Origin: Planctomycetota bacterium
Lineage (GTDB): Bacteria; Planctomycetota; UBA8742; UBA2392
Assembly: GCA_020425605.1 (NCBI GenBank)
Contig: JAGQRH010000018.1
Span: forward strand, 28,465-92,464
Direction of reading: 5' to 3'
DNA length: 64,000 nucleotides
Shown here: positions 16,120-24,848 of the stretch, piece by piece
Numbering within the stretch: the first letter of the stretch is position 1
Layout of the letters: every line of letters begins with the position of its first letter
Made by a program: the position numbers and the translations under genes
Notes under the pieces: model-generated
Seen by the model: the letters and a program-made list of their open reading frames with translations, nothing else
Database searches by the model: none
Told to the model about the DNA's origin: nothing

Positions 16120-17251
16120 ATGCGCGAAGACCTGTTTGAGAAGACCAGCCACCTGAGAGAGCGAACCACCAATCTCCAGGTGTCGCTTTGACTACGATTC
16201 ACTCGCGCGCAAACTAGCTGAACTTCAGAAGAAGATGGCAGCTGACGGCTTCTGGGATGTCCAGGAGTCTGCCCAGAAGGTCGTTGCCGAGGTGCGCCGT
16301 ATTCGCACCCAGACTGAGCCCATCGACGCCTTGCTCGGCAAACTCGACGACATCCAGGCTATGCTCGACCTGGCCGACGAAGTCGGTGACGAAGCCACAT
16401 TCACAGAAGCCGAAAGCGACATCGCAGCGGCCGAGCAGATCTACGACAAGATTGAAACCCAGGCGCTGCTCAATGAGCCGGGCGATGAAGGCAACTGCTT
16501 TCTTTCTGTGCAGGCGGGAACCGGCGGTACAGACGCCTGCGACTGGGCGCAAAAGCTGTTCGAGATGTACATGCGCTGGGCCGGCAAGCAGGGCTACGAC
16601 ATAGAGCAGATTGACTACCAGGAGGATGAAGTGGCCGGCATCCGCAGTGCCGCGGCGCTGATCAAGGGTCCGTTCGCGGCCGGCATGCTGCGCGGCGAGG
16701 TCGGCACGCATAGGCTTGTGCGGATTTCACCCTTCAACGCGGCCGGCAAGCGCCAGACTGCATTCGCCAGCGTGGACGTGGTGCCTGAAGCGATGTCCGA
16801 CGAGATTGACATCGAGATCAACGAAAACGACCTGGACCTGAACTTCAGCCGCGCCGGTGGAAAGGGCGGCCAAAACGTCAACAAGGTCGAAAGCGCCGTT
16901 CGCATGACGCACATTCCAACGGGGGTGGTCGTCAGTTGCCGCAGCGAGCGTAGTCAGCACCAGAATCGCGCCATCGCCATGGAAATGCTACGCGCAAAGC
17001 TCTACCAGATGGAGCGTGCCAAGCGCGATGAAGAGCTCGCCAAGTTGTACGGCGCCAAGGGCGAAGTCGGATTCGGCCACCAGATCAGGAACTACGTGCT
17101 CAATCCGTACACCATGGTGAAAGACGCCCGCACCGGCGTCGAGACCAGCCACGTAGAGAACGTGTTGGCAGGCGAAATCGACCCCTTCATCGAAGCCTAT
17201 CTAAAGTGGCATCACGCAAAGAAAACCCAAGCCGCCAAAGCGGCCGAATAA
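16120..17251 (+). CDS. prfB: peptide chain release factor 2 (programmed +1 frameshift)
   Basis: RF2 ends translation at UGA and UAA. The protein is read as 23 codons from the ATG at 16120, a +1 shift at CTT-TGA-C (16186-16192), then 353 codons to 17251, giving about 376 residues. The downstream part has the RF2-specific SPF tripeptide (about 203-205) that recognises UGA/UAA and the GGQ motif (about 249-251) that triggers peptide release, at nearly the same positions as in E. coli RF2. The shifted junction reads VSL-DYDSLARKLAEL, matching the conserved L-DYD of RF2. A conventional single-frame call would miss the first 38 residues and wrongly start at 16235. Confidence 0.95.
16176..16192 (+). 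promoter_or_regulatory. prfB: prfB +1 recoding site
   Basis: The elements of the classic autoregulatory site are present: a Shine-Dalgarno-like CAGGTG (16177-16182), three bases TCG, the slippery CTT (16186-16188), in-frame TGA (16189-16191) and a following C. The AGG-to-CTT spacing equals that in E. coli prfB. When RF2 is scarce, the ribosome pauses at UGA and slips onto UUU, making full RF2. Confidence 0.93.
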
Positions 17252-17389
17252 CCCAACTGGCATCAAATTGCATTGGCGGCAACCAGCCCTTCCACGTATT
17301 AGAAAGGCCACATGGGTGGCCAGACCAAGGTGGAATGAGGCGGGGGTTCGGGTATGATCCCGGGTCCCTTGATGAATGCTGGAGGCGTG

Positions 17390-19162
17390 ATGCTGCGGCG
17401 GGCTGCGCTGTCATTGGTCGCGATTGCGGGCATTCTTGCCATGCAAATGGCGTCCGTCGCTCAGGTTGCTCCCGCACCGGTGCCTGTACCCGCGCCGGCA
17501 CCTGTTCCGTCCGAGGACGAAGGCACCGCGCTGCGGATTGCCTACCCCTCCAACGAGTCACCATCACTGGACCCGCACGCCATCCGCGACCCGCTGAGTT
17601 TCCGCATCGTCGCCACGATCTACGAAACGCTCTACATGTATGTGCCGGGCGACAAGCCACGATTGGCGCCGTGCCTCGCGAAGGACTTCCCAAAAATCTC
17701 TGAAGACGGGCTGACCGTCACCATCAAGATCGACACAACTGCGAAATTCCACCCCAGTACGTGCTTCGGCGATGAGCGCACGCGAACGATCAAGGCCAGC
17801 GATGTCGTCCACAGCTTCAAGCGCCTGGCCGTCTATGGTGACAACGGCATGTACTGGATGGCCGTCGGGCTGATCAAGGGCCTCGACGAGTACGCCAGCA
17901 AGGCGCGCTACAACATGGAGTACGAAACCACTGATACCGAAGTGGAAGGCCTCAGGGCCGTGGACTCCGAAACGCTTGAACTGAGGCTGACACGCCCGTG
18001 CGCGCCGCTGATTTCGCTGCTGGCACACCCCAGCTTTTCGATCATCCCGCGCGAAGCTATCGACACGTACGCTGGCGATCTGCGCACACGAGCCGTAGGC
18101 ACCGGCCCATATCGCCTGAACGCCGTGGCAGACGAACAGCTGTACGTTCTCAAGCGCTGGGCCGATTTCCGCGGCGACAAGCCCGCCTTTGAGCGTGTCA
18201 CGTTCACCGTACGCAGCTTCTGGAACGAATTCCTTCAGGGCTACAAGGGTGGCGAGCTTCATGAGATGCCGCTCTGGCCTGCCTACTACGATAAGGTCGC
18301 CAAGGATGGCAAGCCGGCCGGCGACCTCGCTGACACCCAGACCGAGATCATTTCAGAAGATGAGCAGGGCTACTACTTCCTGTCGTTCAACATGGATGAC
18401 CCGGTCTGGGGTGCCCTGGATGATGACGGCCGTGCTCTTCGCCGTGCGGTATCGTTGTGCATGAATCGAACCGACCTGCTGGTCAACGCCGGCTGGGACA
18501 CCAAGTGGGCATCCGCCCAGCAGGACGTTTACCCCACGGGCATGGAGTTCGAGAACACGGGGCGCGAGCTGGAGTTCGGCAAGTATGACGCCAAGCTTGC
18601 GAAGAAGACGCTCGACGGCTGCAAGTACAAGGGTGGGCTCGACCCGACAACCGGCAAGTCTCTGAAGCTGACGTTTCTGACCACCGACGCAAGCTTCTAC
18701 GATCAGATCGTCAACAACCTCCGCGACGGGCTGAAGCAGCTGGGTATCAAGCTCGACGTCCAGTACGTGGACGGAAACGACTACCGCGAAAAGGTGAACA
18801 CTTCGAAAGAGCAGATGTTCACGGCCGGCTGGTTCCTCGATTACCCCGACCCGGAGAATTTTCTGCAGCTGTTCTGGAGCGGCAACGCGGCCAACGGGCT
18901 GGAGTTCAACAACACTGCACGCTACAAATCGGATGAATTCGACAAGCTGTTCATGGAGTACGAGAATCTGACACCGAACGATCAGAATCAGCTTCGCCGC
19001 AGCGAGCTCACGGCGGCCATGGCACGTGAGATTGCCAAAGACCAGCCGATCATTCCGCTCGTGCGTCGCCGCGAAGCGCGCGTGCGCACGACGAAAGTTG
19101 AGTGGCCGAGCATGCCGCGCCAGACGTACAACGACATCCGCTTCGTGAAGGGGAAGAAGTGA
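17390..19162 (+). CDS. ABC transporter substrate-binding protein, peptide/oligopeptide type
   Basis: 590 residues, family 5 solute-binding protein (DppA/OppA-like). The signal peptide MLRRAALSLVAIAGILAM is followed by a Pro/Val/Ala repeat linker (PAPVPVPAPAPVPSED). The mature protein has the family opening LRIAYPSNESPSLDPHAIRDPLS and IVATIYETLY, then VGTGPYRLNAV, LRRAVSLCMNRTDLL and WFLDYPDPENFLQLFWSG, all standard. The ATG at 17390 is chosen because GGAGG lies just before it. It binds ligand in the periplasm and hands it to the permeases downstream. It is adjacent to a second, larger binding protein whose GTG or ATG starts almost at its stop, so the two are probably one transcript. Ligand unknown. 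Confidence 0.88.
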   Translation: MLRRAALSLVAIAGILAMQMASVAQVAPAPVPVPAPAPVPSEDEGTALRIAYPSNESPSLDPHAIRDPLSFRIVATIYETLYMYVPGDKPRLAPCLAKDFPKISEDGLTVTIKIDTTAKFHPSTCFGDERTRTIKASDVVHSFKRLAVYGDNGMYWMAVGLIKGLDEYASKARYNMEYETTDTEVEGLRAVDSETLELRLTRPCAPLISLLAHPSFSIIPREAIDTYAGDLRTRAVGTGPYRLNAVADEQLYVLKRWADFRGDKPAFERVTFTVRSFWNEFLQGYKGGELHEMPLWPAYYDKVAKDGKPAGDLADTQTEIISEDEQGYYFLSFNMDDPVWGALDDDGRALRRAVSLCMNRTDLLVNAGWDTKWASAQQDVYPTGMEFENTGRELEFGKYDAKLAKKTLDGCKYKGGLDPTTGKSLKLTFLTTDASFYDQIVNNLRDGLKQLGIKLDVQYVDGNDYREKVNTSKEQMFTAGWFLDYPDPENFLQLFWSGNAANGLEFNNTARYKSDEFDKLFMEYENLTPNDQNQLRRSELTAAMAREIAKDQPIIPLVRRREARVRTTKVEWPSMPRQTYNDIRFVKGKK

Positions 19163-19167
19163 AGTGG

Positions 19168-21222
19168 ATGAAGTACACGCTCACGCGGGCGCCCATTGCG
19201 GCCATCGCTGCCTTGCTGATTACAACCAGCATCACGCCAGGCTGCGGCAGCACCGCCGCCAGCAACGCCGCTGAGGACAAAGGCCTGATTGTCGTCCGCC
19301 GCGATGAAACCGGCGACCCGCGCAGCATGGACCCGCACAAGGCCGGCGACGTCGTCAGCAGCCGGCATTGCGGTATGACCTATGAATGCCTGTTCCAGTA
19401 CGACTACCTTGAGCGGCCTGCAAAGCTGATTCCTGCACTCGCAGCCAAGATGCCGGACTACGACGCGAACACGCTGACCTACACCGTCACGCTGCGCGAC
19501 GACGTCGTGTTTCAGGACGACCGTTGTTTCAGCTCCGATGCGGCCGGAAAGCACTACCGCGACAGCGACGAGGGTGAGGATCGGCAGGACGACAAGGGAA
19601 GAGGCCGCAAGCTGGTTGCAGAGGACATCGCCTATTCGCTGAAGCGCCTGGCGGCATTGCCCGACAGCGGCGGCTTCTGGGTGATCGAAGGCCAGATCAA
19701 GGGGCTCGACGAATTCCGCAATGAGGCTTTGAAGCTCTCGAAAGAAGGCCCGCCCGACGACCCGGACCAGAAGTGGCGGGAGCACCTGAATAACGCAAAG
19801 GTCGAGGGTCTTGAAGTCGTCGACGATCTGCACATCAAGCTGAAGCTGAACCAGCCTTATCCGCAATTCCTGTATGCGATCACGCTGTCCTATGGCGCAG
19901 CAGTGGCGCGCGAGGCCGCGGAGTACTACGGCGAAGACCTGTTCCGCAAACCGGTAGGCACCGGGCCTTTCACGCTCAAGAGCTGGAAGTCGAACTGGGA
20001 GATCGTCTGGGAACGCAACCCGACCTTCCATGAGGAGTACTTTCCGGTTTCAGACCGCGAAGAAGACAAGGAATTCAAACACCTAATGGGAAAACGGCTG
20101 CCAATCGCCGACCGTATCGACTTCCGTATTATCAAGGAGTCTCAGGCCAGCTTCCTGAATTTCAAGGCAGGCAATCTGGACACTTCAGGTCTCGACAAAG
20201 ACCAGTTCCAGGCCGCGATCACGCCGCAAAAGGAAGTCACCCCCGACATGGCCAAGAAAGGCATCAAGCTGCAGAAGTACGAAGAGCCAACAATCCACTA
20301 CATCAGCTTCAACATGAACGACACCACTGTGGGCACACCGGCCGGGGAAAAGGGCCGCGCTGTACGGCGAGCGCTCTCATTTTGTGTCAATCGCGACGAC
20401 TATATCGATCGATACATGAACGGGCGTGGCAGCCCCGCTCGCCAGCTGGTGCCACCCAGCGTAACGGGCTACCAGAAGGTGAACACGCTAGCCAGCCAGC
20501 AGTTCGATCCAGAGGCAGGGCGCAAAGTCCTTCAGGAAGCGGGCTTTGAAGTGAAGCGGAAGGGCACTCGGTACGAGGCCGTGGATCCTTCCACGGGCGA
20601 CGTAGTAACCGTCACCGTCAGCTACCGCAGCCAGTCGGAATCCACCAAACAGTACGCGAACTTCCTGGGCAGCCAGGCAGCACAGGTCGGGATTACCCTG
20701 CAGTCAGAACTACTTACGTTCTCCGAATTCCTGAAGCGTCAGGATGACGGCAAGGGCCAGGCGTATGACGCTGGCTGGGTCATGGACTACCCTGACGCGC
20801 AGAACATGCTGCAGCTGCTGTATGGGCCAAACAAGCCGCCCGGCATCAATAGCGCCGGCTACGTCTCGGCTGAGTATGACCGGCTCTACGAGGAAATGGC
20901 GAAGCTCGATGACAACGTGGACGGCGAGAAAGACAACAAACTCGACCTGATCAAGCAGATGCATGACCAGATCGATCACGACGTTCCGTGGGTGCTGATG
21001 GAGTTCAGGGTCATCTTTGCCCTGTACCACGACTGGTACCTGCCGGCCAAGCCGAACCCGTTCGCCTATACGTACTTCAAATTCGCGTACTCGGATTCAG
21101 AGCGGCGCGCGGAGAAGGCCCAGGAATGGACGGATTCTCCGTTCTGGCCGGGGTTCATCATGTTCGTTGTGTTCCTGATTCCCGTCAGTCTGGCGGGCTA
21201 CAAGGTTTACCAGCAAAGGTAG
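19168..21222 (+). CDS. ABC transporter substrate-binding protein with N-terminal lipid-type signal and C-terminal membrane anchor
   Basis: 684 residues, family 5 solute-binding protein. The signal peptide (LTRAPIAAIAALLITTSI) ends in TPGCGS, a poor but possible lipobox. The body has GDPRSMDPHKAGDVVS, YECLFQYDYL, VGTGPFTLKSWKSNWEIVWERNP, AVRRALSFCVNRDDY and WVMDYPDAQNMLQLLYG. Unusually, the last 30 residues (WPGFIMFVVFLIPVSLAG, then YKVYQQR) form a membrane helix with a short basic cytoplasmic tail. Family members normally end in the periplasm. An insertion of charged residues (about 125-160, RDSDEGEDRQDDKGRGRK) is also atypical. It is followed 10 bases later by the DppB-type permease. Confidence 0.85.
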   Translation: MKYTLTRAPIAAIAALLITTSITPGCGSTAASNAAEDKGLIVVRRDETGDPRSMDPHKAGDVVSSRHCGMTYECLFQYDYLERPAKLIPALAAKMPDYDANTLTYTVTLRDDVVFQDDRCFSSDAAGKHYRDSDEGEDRQDDKGRGRKLVAEDIAYSLKRLAALPDSGGFWVIEGQIKGLDEFRNEALKLSKEGPPDDPDQKWREHLNNAKVEGLEVVDDLHIKLKLNQPYPQFLYAITLSYGAAVAREAAEYYGEDLFRKPVGTGPFTLKSWKSNWEIVWERNPTFHEEYFPVSDREEDKEFKHLMGKRLPIADRIDFRIIKESQASFLNFKAGNLDTSGLDKDQFQAAITPQKEVTPDMAKKGIKLQKYEEPTIHYISFNMNDTTVGTPAGEKGRAVRRALSFCVNRDDYIDRYMNGRGSPARQLVPPSVTGYQKVNTLASQQFDPEAGRKVLQEAGFEVKRKGTRYEAVDPSTGDVVTVTVSYRSQSESTKQYANFLGSQAAQVGITLQSELLTFSEFLKRQDDGKGQAYDAGWVMDYPDAQNMLQLLYGPNKPPGINSAGYVSAEYDRLYEEMAKLDDNVDGEKDNKLDLIKQMHDQIDHDVPWVLMEFRVIFALYHDWYLPAKPNPFAYTYFKFAYSDSERRAEKAQEWTDSPFWPGFIMFVVFLIPVSLAGYKVYQQR

Positions 21223-21231
21223 TTTCAGCTG

Positions 21232-22857
21232 ATGTTCGCATACGTGCTGCGAAAACTGATGTACATGCCGTTCATCCTGCTGGGTGTCATCTTCATTACG
21301 TTCGTGCTGTTCCAGATGTCCACGACGCCGGAATCGCTGGCCAAAATCCAACTCGGTGAGAAAGCCAGCGCACGCCAGACATACGAATACCTGGAGTCCA
21401 AGGGACAGGTCTCGTGGACCGACACAGGCGAGGCCAAGCGGGACAAGCTCAGTGCCGGCCTGCTCGACAACAAACGCACCCAGTTCTTCGTTGCAGGCAA
21501 ACTGGACGAGTTGGCAGACAAGCGCGATGACCTACGTGAGCGAATCATTGAACTTCAGCGTGACGTCGCCGAACGTGAAGAAGAAGAACGCACAGATCAC
21601 GCAGAACGCATAAGTGGCGACAAGGACAAGCCGTTCCGCCAGTCGGAGAGCCTGAAGGAGCTAAAGCAGGAACTCGGCCGGGTGCAAAAGCGCCAGCTTG
21701 AGAACCGCATCCAGATGTCGCTGATGTTGCGCGACGCCCGACGCATCGAAGAGACGTTGCTGCTTCGCGCGGAGCTTGAGAAATCCGGCATAAAGGGCCA
21801 GGAACTCAAGAACACCGTCACTGAGCGCGTAAACGACGTGCAACGAGTGGATATCCCGCAGATCGAGCTCGGTGTGCTCGAAGACGACCTCGCCATCCTT
21901 GAAGAAGTCGGCCACGACGGGCTGAAAGAAGAAATCGAAGCCGCCAAGGCCGCTCTGGCAAAGGGCAAAGCCGCCATCAACGCCACTATCAAGCGCCTGG
22001 AAGGCGAAGGCAACCCCAACGTCGGCGCCGACTGGACCACGTGCGCCGAGGTTCGCAAGAAGCTCGCAAGAGTCGAGGACATTGAGCCTGACCTGACTTA
22101 TACGTGGTGGGTCGTCAACTTCGTGTACTACCTGCGCGACATCGTGACCCTCGACTTCGGCGACACCAACAACCACCGCCCGGTAATGGACGTGATCAAG
22201 GAAGGCGCAGGACCCAGCCTTGCGTTGGCCATTCCCGGCTTCTTCCTGGCCGAAGTCATTGCGGTGTTCTTTGGCTTGTTTGCGGCAATGTACCGCCAGA
22301 CGCGGATCGACCACGTCATCGTCATCAGCTCAATTCTGCTGATGAGCATCAACGCCATCGCGCTGATCATGTATGGCCAGAAATTCCTGGCTGCTGATTG
22401 GAACTACTTCCCGATCACTGGCTACGCATCCGGCTTCGGGGCCATGCGCTTCCTGATGTTGCCGTTCCTGCTGTACGTGATCATCAGCTTCGGCGACCGC
22501 GTGCGATTCAACCGCATCGTGATGCTGGACGAGACCAATCAGGACTACGTCCGCACGGCCCGCGCCAAAGGCCTCAGTGAAAACACGGTGATCTTCAAAC
22601 ATATCTTCCGAAACACCCTGATTCCGCTAATCACGCGCTGGGTGGTGGTGATCCCGAACTTGTATCTTGGCTCGCTGGTGCTCGAGACCTTCTTCTCGAT
22701 CCCTGGACTTGGCTACCTGACCGTAGAAGCAATCGGCAACAGTGACGCAAACGTGATTCGTGCAGTGGTGGTGTTCGGCTCAGTCAGCTTCATGTTGGCG
22801 ACGCTGGCATCTGACATCCTGTATGCCGTGGTGGACCCACGTGTGAAGCTCAGCTAG
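21232..22857 (+). CDS. peptide ABC permease (DppB/OppB type) with large coiled-coil insertion
   Basis: 541 residues, against about 310-340 for the family. The first membrane segment (FILLGVIFITFVLFQM, residues about 13-29) is followed by a highly charged region of roughly 225 extra residues (about 45-285) rich in heptad-like Glu/Lys/Arg/Leu, for example LADKRDDLRERIIELQ, LKELKQELGRVQKRQLENRI and LKEEIEAAKAALAKGK. The normal permease resumes at about residue 290 (YTWWVVNFVYYLRDIVTLDFG), with an EAA loop DYVRTARAKGLSENTVIFKH and the closing ETFFSIPGLGYLTVEAI. The insertion lies in the periplasmic loop after helix 1. It could bind the wall, an outer-membrane partner or the anchored binding protein. 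Confidence 0.88.
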   Translation: MFAYVLRKLMYMPFILLGVIFITFVLFQMSTTPESLAKIQLGEKASARQTYEYLESKGQVSWTDTGEAKRDKLSAGLLDNKRTQFFVAGKLDELADKRDDLRERIIELQRDVAEREEEERTDHAERISGDKDKPFRQSESLKELKQELGRVQKRQLENRIQMSLMLRDARRIEETLLLRAELEKSGIKGQELKNTVTERVNDVQRVDIPQIELGVLEDDLAILEEVGHDGLKEEIEAAKAALAKGKAAINATIKRLEGEGNPNVGADWTTCAEVRKKLARVEDIEPDLTYTWWVVNFVYYLRDIVTLDFGDTNNHRPVMDVIKEGAGPSLALAIPGFFLAEVIAVFFGLFAAMYRQTRIDHVIVISSILLMSINAIALIMYGQKFLAADWNYFPITGYASGFGAMRFLMLPFLLYVIISFGDRVRFNRIVMLDETNQDYVRTARAKGLSENTVIFKHIFRNTLIPLITRWVVVIPNLYLGSLVLETFFSIPGLGYLTVEAIGNSDANVIRAVVVFGSVSFMLATLASDILYAVVDPRVKLS

Positions 22858-22869
22858 GAACAACGCACT

Positions 22870-24042
22870 ATGCCCTGGAAGGAAGTCATCCGACTGCTCA
22901 TGAAGCGCAAGCTGGCCGTGGCCTGCTTCGTGGTCGTGGTGATTTGTGCCTTCGTGGCGCTGTTCGCCCAGGTTTTTGTGCCGGATTCAGACCTGGAAGC
23001 AAACCCCGGCGTCGACACCGCGGAACACGTCATCGAGCGCGAAACGCTGTTGCGCACTCAGGAACTGCTCGACGACGACCCTGACCTGTCCGAGGCCGAA
23101 GCGCAGAAGCAGGCAGAAGAAGAAGTCGCCGCCGACCACGACGGCGAAGACATCGTCGTCACCGATCTCAAGCGGACCTATCACCCGCCCACCTGGGTGC
23201 TGGCCCTGGACTCAGAGCATCCTCACTGGAAAGAAACCGGCGGCGAACCAACCCCTGAGCAAAATCGTGACTGGGGCTTCTTCAGTGCCAAGGCGTGGCG
23301 ATTCCCGATGGGTTGTGACGTTGAGGGTGTCAGCATCCTGGCCAAGCTGATCCGCGGGCTGCAGCTGGCTTTCATCATCGGCATCGTCCCGACCGTGATC
23401 AGCAGCATCATCGCGGTCTTCATGGGCCTGCTGTCCGGCTACTTCGGCAAGCTGCTCGACGACGTCATCGTGTTCATTATCTCGACGATCGCCAGCATTC
23501 CGCTGCTTCTGCTCCTGATTGCATTCATCCAGGCCGTCCGCAACAGCGAGGCAATCACGCAGAAGTTTGAATATTTCGGACTTGGCGAAGACCAGAAGCA
23601 TTGGCGCAACCTGATACTGGTGTTGATCGTGATCGGGCTTACGACTTGGATCGGCCTTTCGCGCCTCGTTCGCGCCGAGGTCATGAAGCACAAGAACCGT
23701 GAATACATCGACGCTGCCCGAGCACTGGGCTACGGCACTTGGCGCATCCTGTTCAAGCACGTGCTTCCGAACGTCTTTCACATCGTGATCATCACTTTCA
23801 CGATTGGCTTCATCGGCGCAGTGGGACTCGAGGTCTTCCTCAGCTACGTCGGCATCGGCGTTGAGGCCAAGCTGCCCACCTGGGGCCAGATGATCAGCGG
23901 CGGGCGGCAGGAGTTGCAGCGCGACCCATCCGTCTGGTGGCCGCTGACCTTCGCGACGCTGTTCCTGTTCATCCTGTCACTTGCCTTCAGCCTGTTTGGC
24001 GACGCGCTTCGCGATGCGCTTGATCCGAAGTTGCGCACCTAG
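22870..24042 (+). CDS. peptide ABC permease (DppC/OppC type) with extended periplasmic loop
   Basis: 390 residues, about 90 longer than usual. Helix 1 (LAVACFVVVVICAFVALFAQ) is followed by an acidic loop (about 40-125, LLDDDPDLSEAEAQKQAEEE) before the conserved transmembrane core. The usual GTDxxGRD box is altered to GCDVEGVS, losing the Arg-Asp pair. The EAA loop EYIDAARALGYGTWRILFKH is intact, so it should still couple to an ATPase. The closing FLSYVGIGVEAKLPTWGQMI is typical. It starts 12 bases after the DppB-type gene. No DppD/DppF ATPase follows; bioD comes next. Confidence 0.87.
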   Translation: MPWKEVIRLLMKRKLAVACFVVVVICAFVALFAQVFVPDSDLEANPGVDTAEHVIERETLLRTQELLDDDPDLSEAEAQKQAEEEVAADHDGEDIVVTDLKRTYHPPTWVLALDSEHPHWKETGGEPTPEQNRDWGFFSAKAWRFPMGCDVEGVSILAKLIRGLQLAFIIGIVPTVISSIIAVFMGLLSGYFGKLLDDVIVFIISTIASIPLLLLLIAFIQAVRNSEAITQKFEYFGLGEDQKHWRNLILVLIVIGLTTWIGLSRLVRAEVMKHKNREYIDAARALGYGTWRILFKHVLPNVFHIVIITFTIGFIGAVGLEVFLSYVGIGVEAKLPTWGQMISGGRQELQRDPSVWWPLTFATLFLFILSLAFSLFGDALRDALDPKLRT

Positions 24043-24063
24043 TAGCGTCACGCCCGAGGCCCT

Positions 24064-24795
24064 ATGCGTACAGGCATCTTCATCACGGGTACCGATACCG
24101 GCGTCGGCAAGACGATCGTTGCCGCCGGGCTTGTGCTTGCCCTCAAACAGCGCGGGCTCAACGTCGGCTACATGAAGCCGGTTGAAAGCGGCTGCCCCGT
24201 TCTCGACGGCGAGGTCGTGCCGCAGGACGTCCGCTTCGTGCGCGAAGTAACGGGCATTCGCGACGACATCGACCTGGTCTGTCCCTACCGCCTGAAGGCC
24301 GCCGCGGCCCCCAGCATCGCCAGCCGACTCGAAGACGTCCACATCGACATTGCGTACATCGTTGACCAGTACTTCCAGCTGTCTTTGATGCACGAGATCG
24401 TCGTGGTTGAGGGCGTCGGGGGGCTGATGGTGCCCCTGAACAACAATGATCTGGTGACCGACCTCGTGTTGCAGCTGGGGCTCGACATGCTGGTAGTTTC
24501 CCGGCCTGGGCTTGGCACCATCAACCATTCGCTGCTGACCATCAACATGGCCAAGATGATGGGGATTCCGCTCAGCGGCGTCATCATCAACGGCTTCGGG
24601 CGAGAGGCGATCGGCCTGCCGGAACGCACCAACCCCGATGAGATCGAGCATTTCGGCAACGAGCCCGTGCTCGGCATCCTGCCGTGGATGAAGGATCTCG
24701 ACTTCCAGACCTGCAAGCCCGGCTCGCTTCTCAGCGAGTTCATGGAGCGGATCAACATCGAACCGCTTCTGCAGGACACTGACAACTCATTCTAG
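24064..24795 (+). CDS. bioD: dethiobiotin synthetase
   Basis: 243 residues. It carboxylates 7,8-diaminopelargonic acid to dethiobiotin with ATP, the penultimate step of biotin synthesis; cytosolic. The P-loop GTDTGVGKT is at residues 9-17, followed by YMKPVESGC (Lys and Ser-Gly of the substrate loop), DDIDLVCPYRLKAAAAPS, and VEGVGGLMVPLN, the Mg-binding switch region. Length is normal. It stands alone among transport genes, without bioA, bioB or bioF in view, 22 bases after the permease stop, and is followed by a strong hairpin terminator. It may share the upstream transcript. Confidence 0.92.
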   Translation: MRTGIFITGTDTGVGKTIVAAGLVLALKQRGLNVGYMKPVESGCPVLDGEVVPQDVRFVREVTGIRDDIDLVCPYRLKAAAAPSIASRLEDVHIDIAYIVDQYFQLSLMHEIVVVEGVGGLMVPLNNNDLVTDLVLQLGLDMLVVSRPGLGTINHSLLTINMAKMMGIPLSGVIINGFGREAIGLPERTNPDEIEHFGNEPVLGILPWMKDLDFQTCKPGSLLSEFMERINIEPLLQDTDNSF

Positions 24796-24806
24796 AGACC
24801 AACATA

Positions 24807-24832
24807 AAACCCCGACCAACCGGCCGGGGTTT
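24807..24832. terminator. hairpin between convergent bioD and toroid gene
   Basis: AAACCCCG (24807-24814) pairs perfectly with CGGGGTTT (24825-24832) around a 10-base loop. Its A-rich and T-rich flanks are part of the stem, so it could serve both the bioD transcript and the convergent minus-strand gene ending at 24849. Confidence 0.7.
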
Positions 24833-24848
24833 GAGTGCTGCGGACCGG

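Noticed and set aside
16235..17251. prfB as a 338-residue gene starting at the internal ATG
   Set aside because: Removes the conserved N-terminus; the recoding site explains the missing part.
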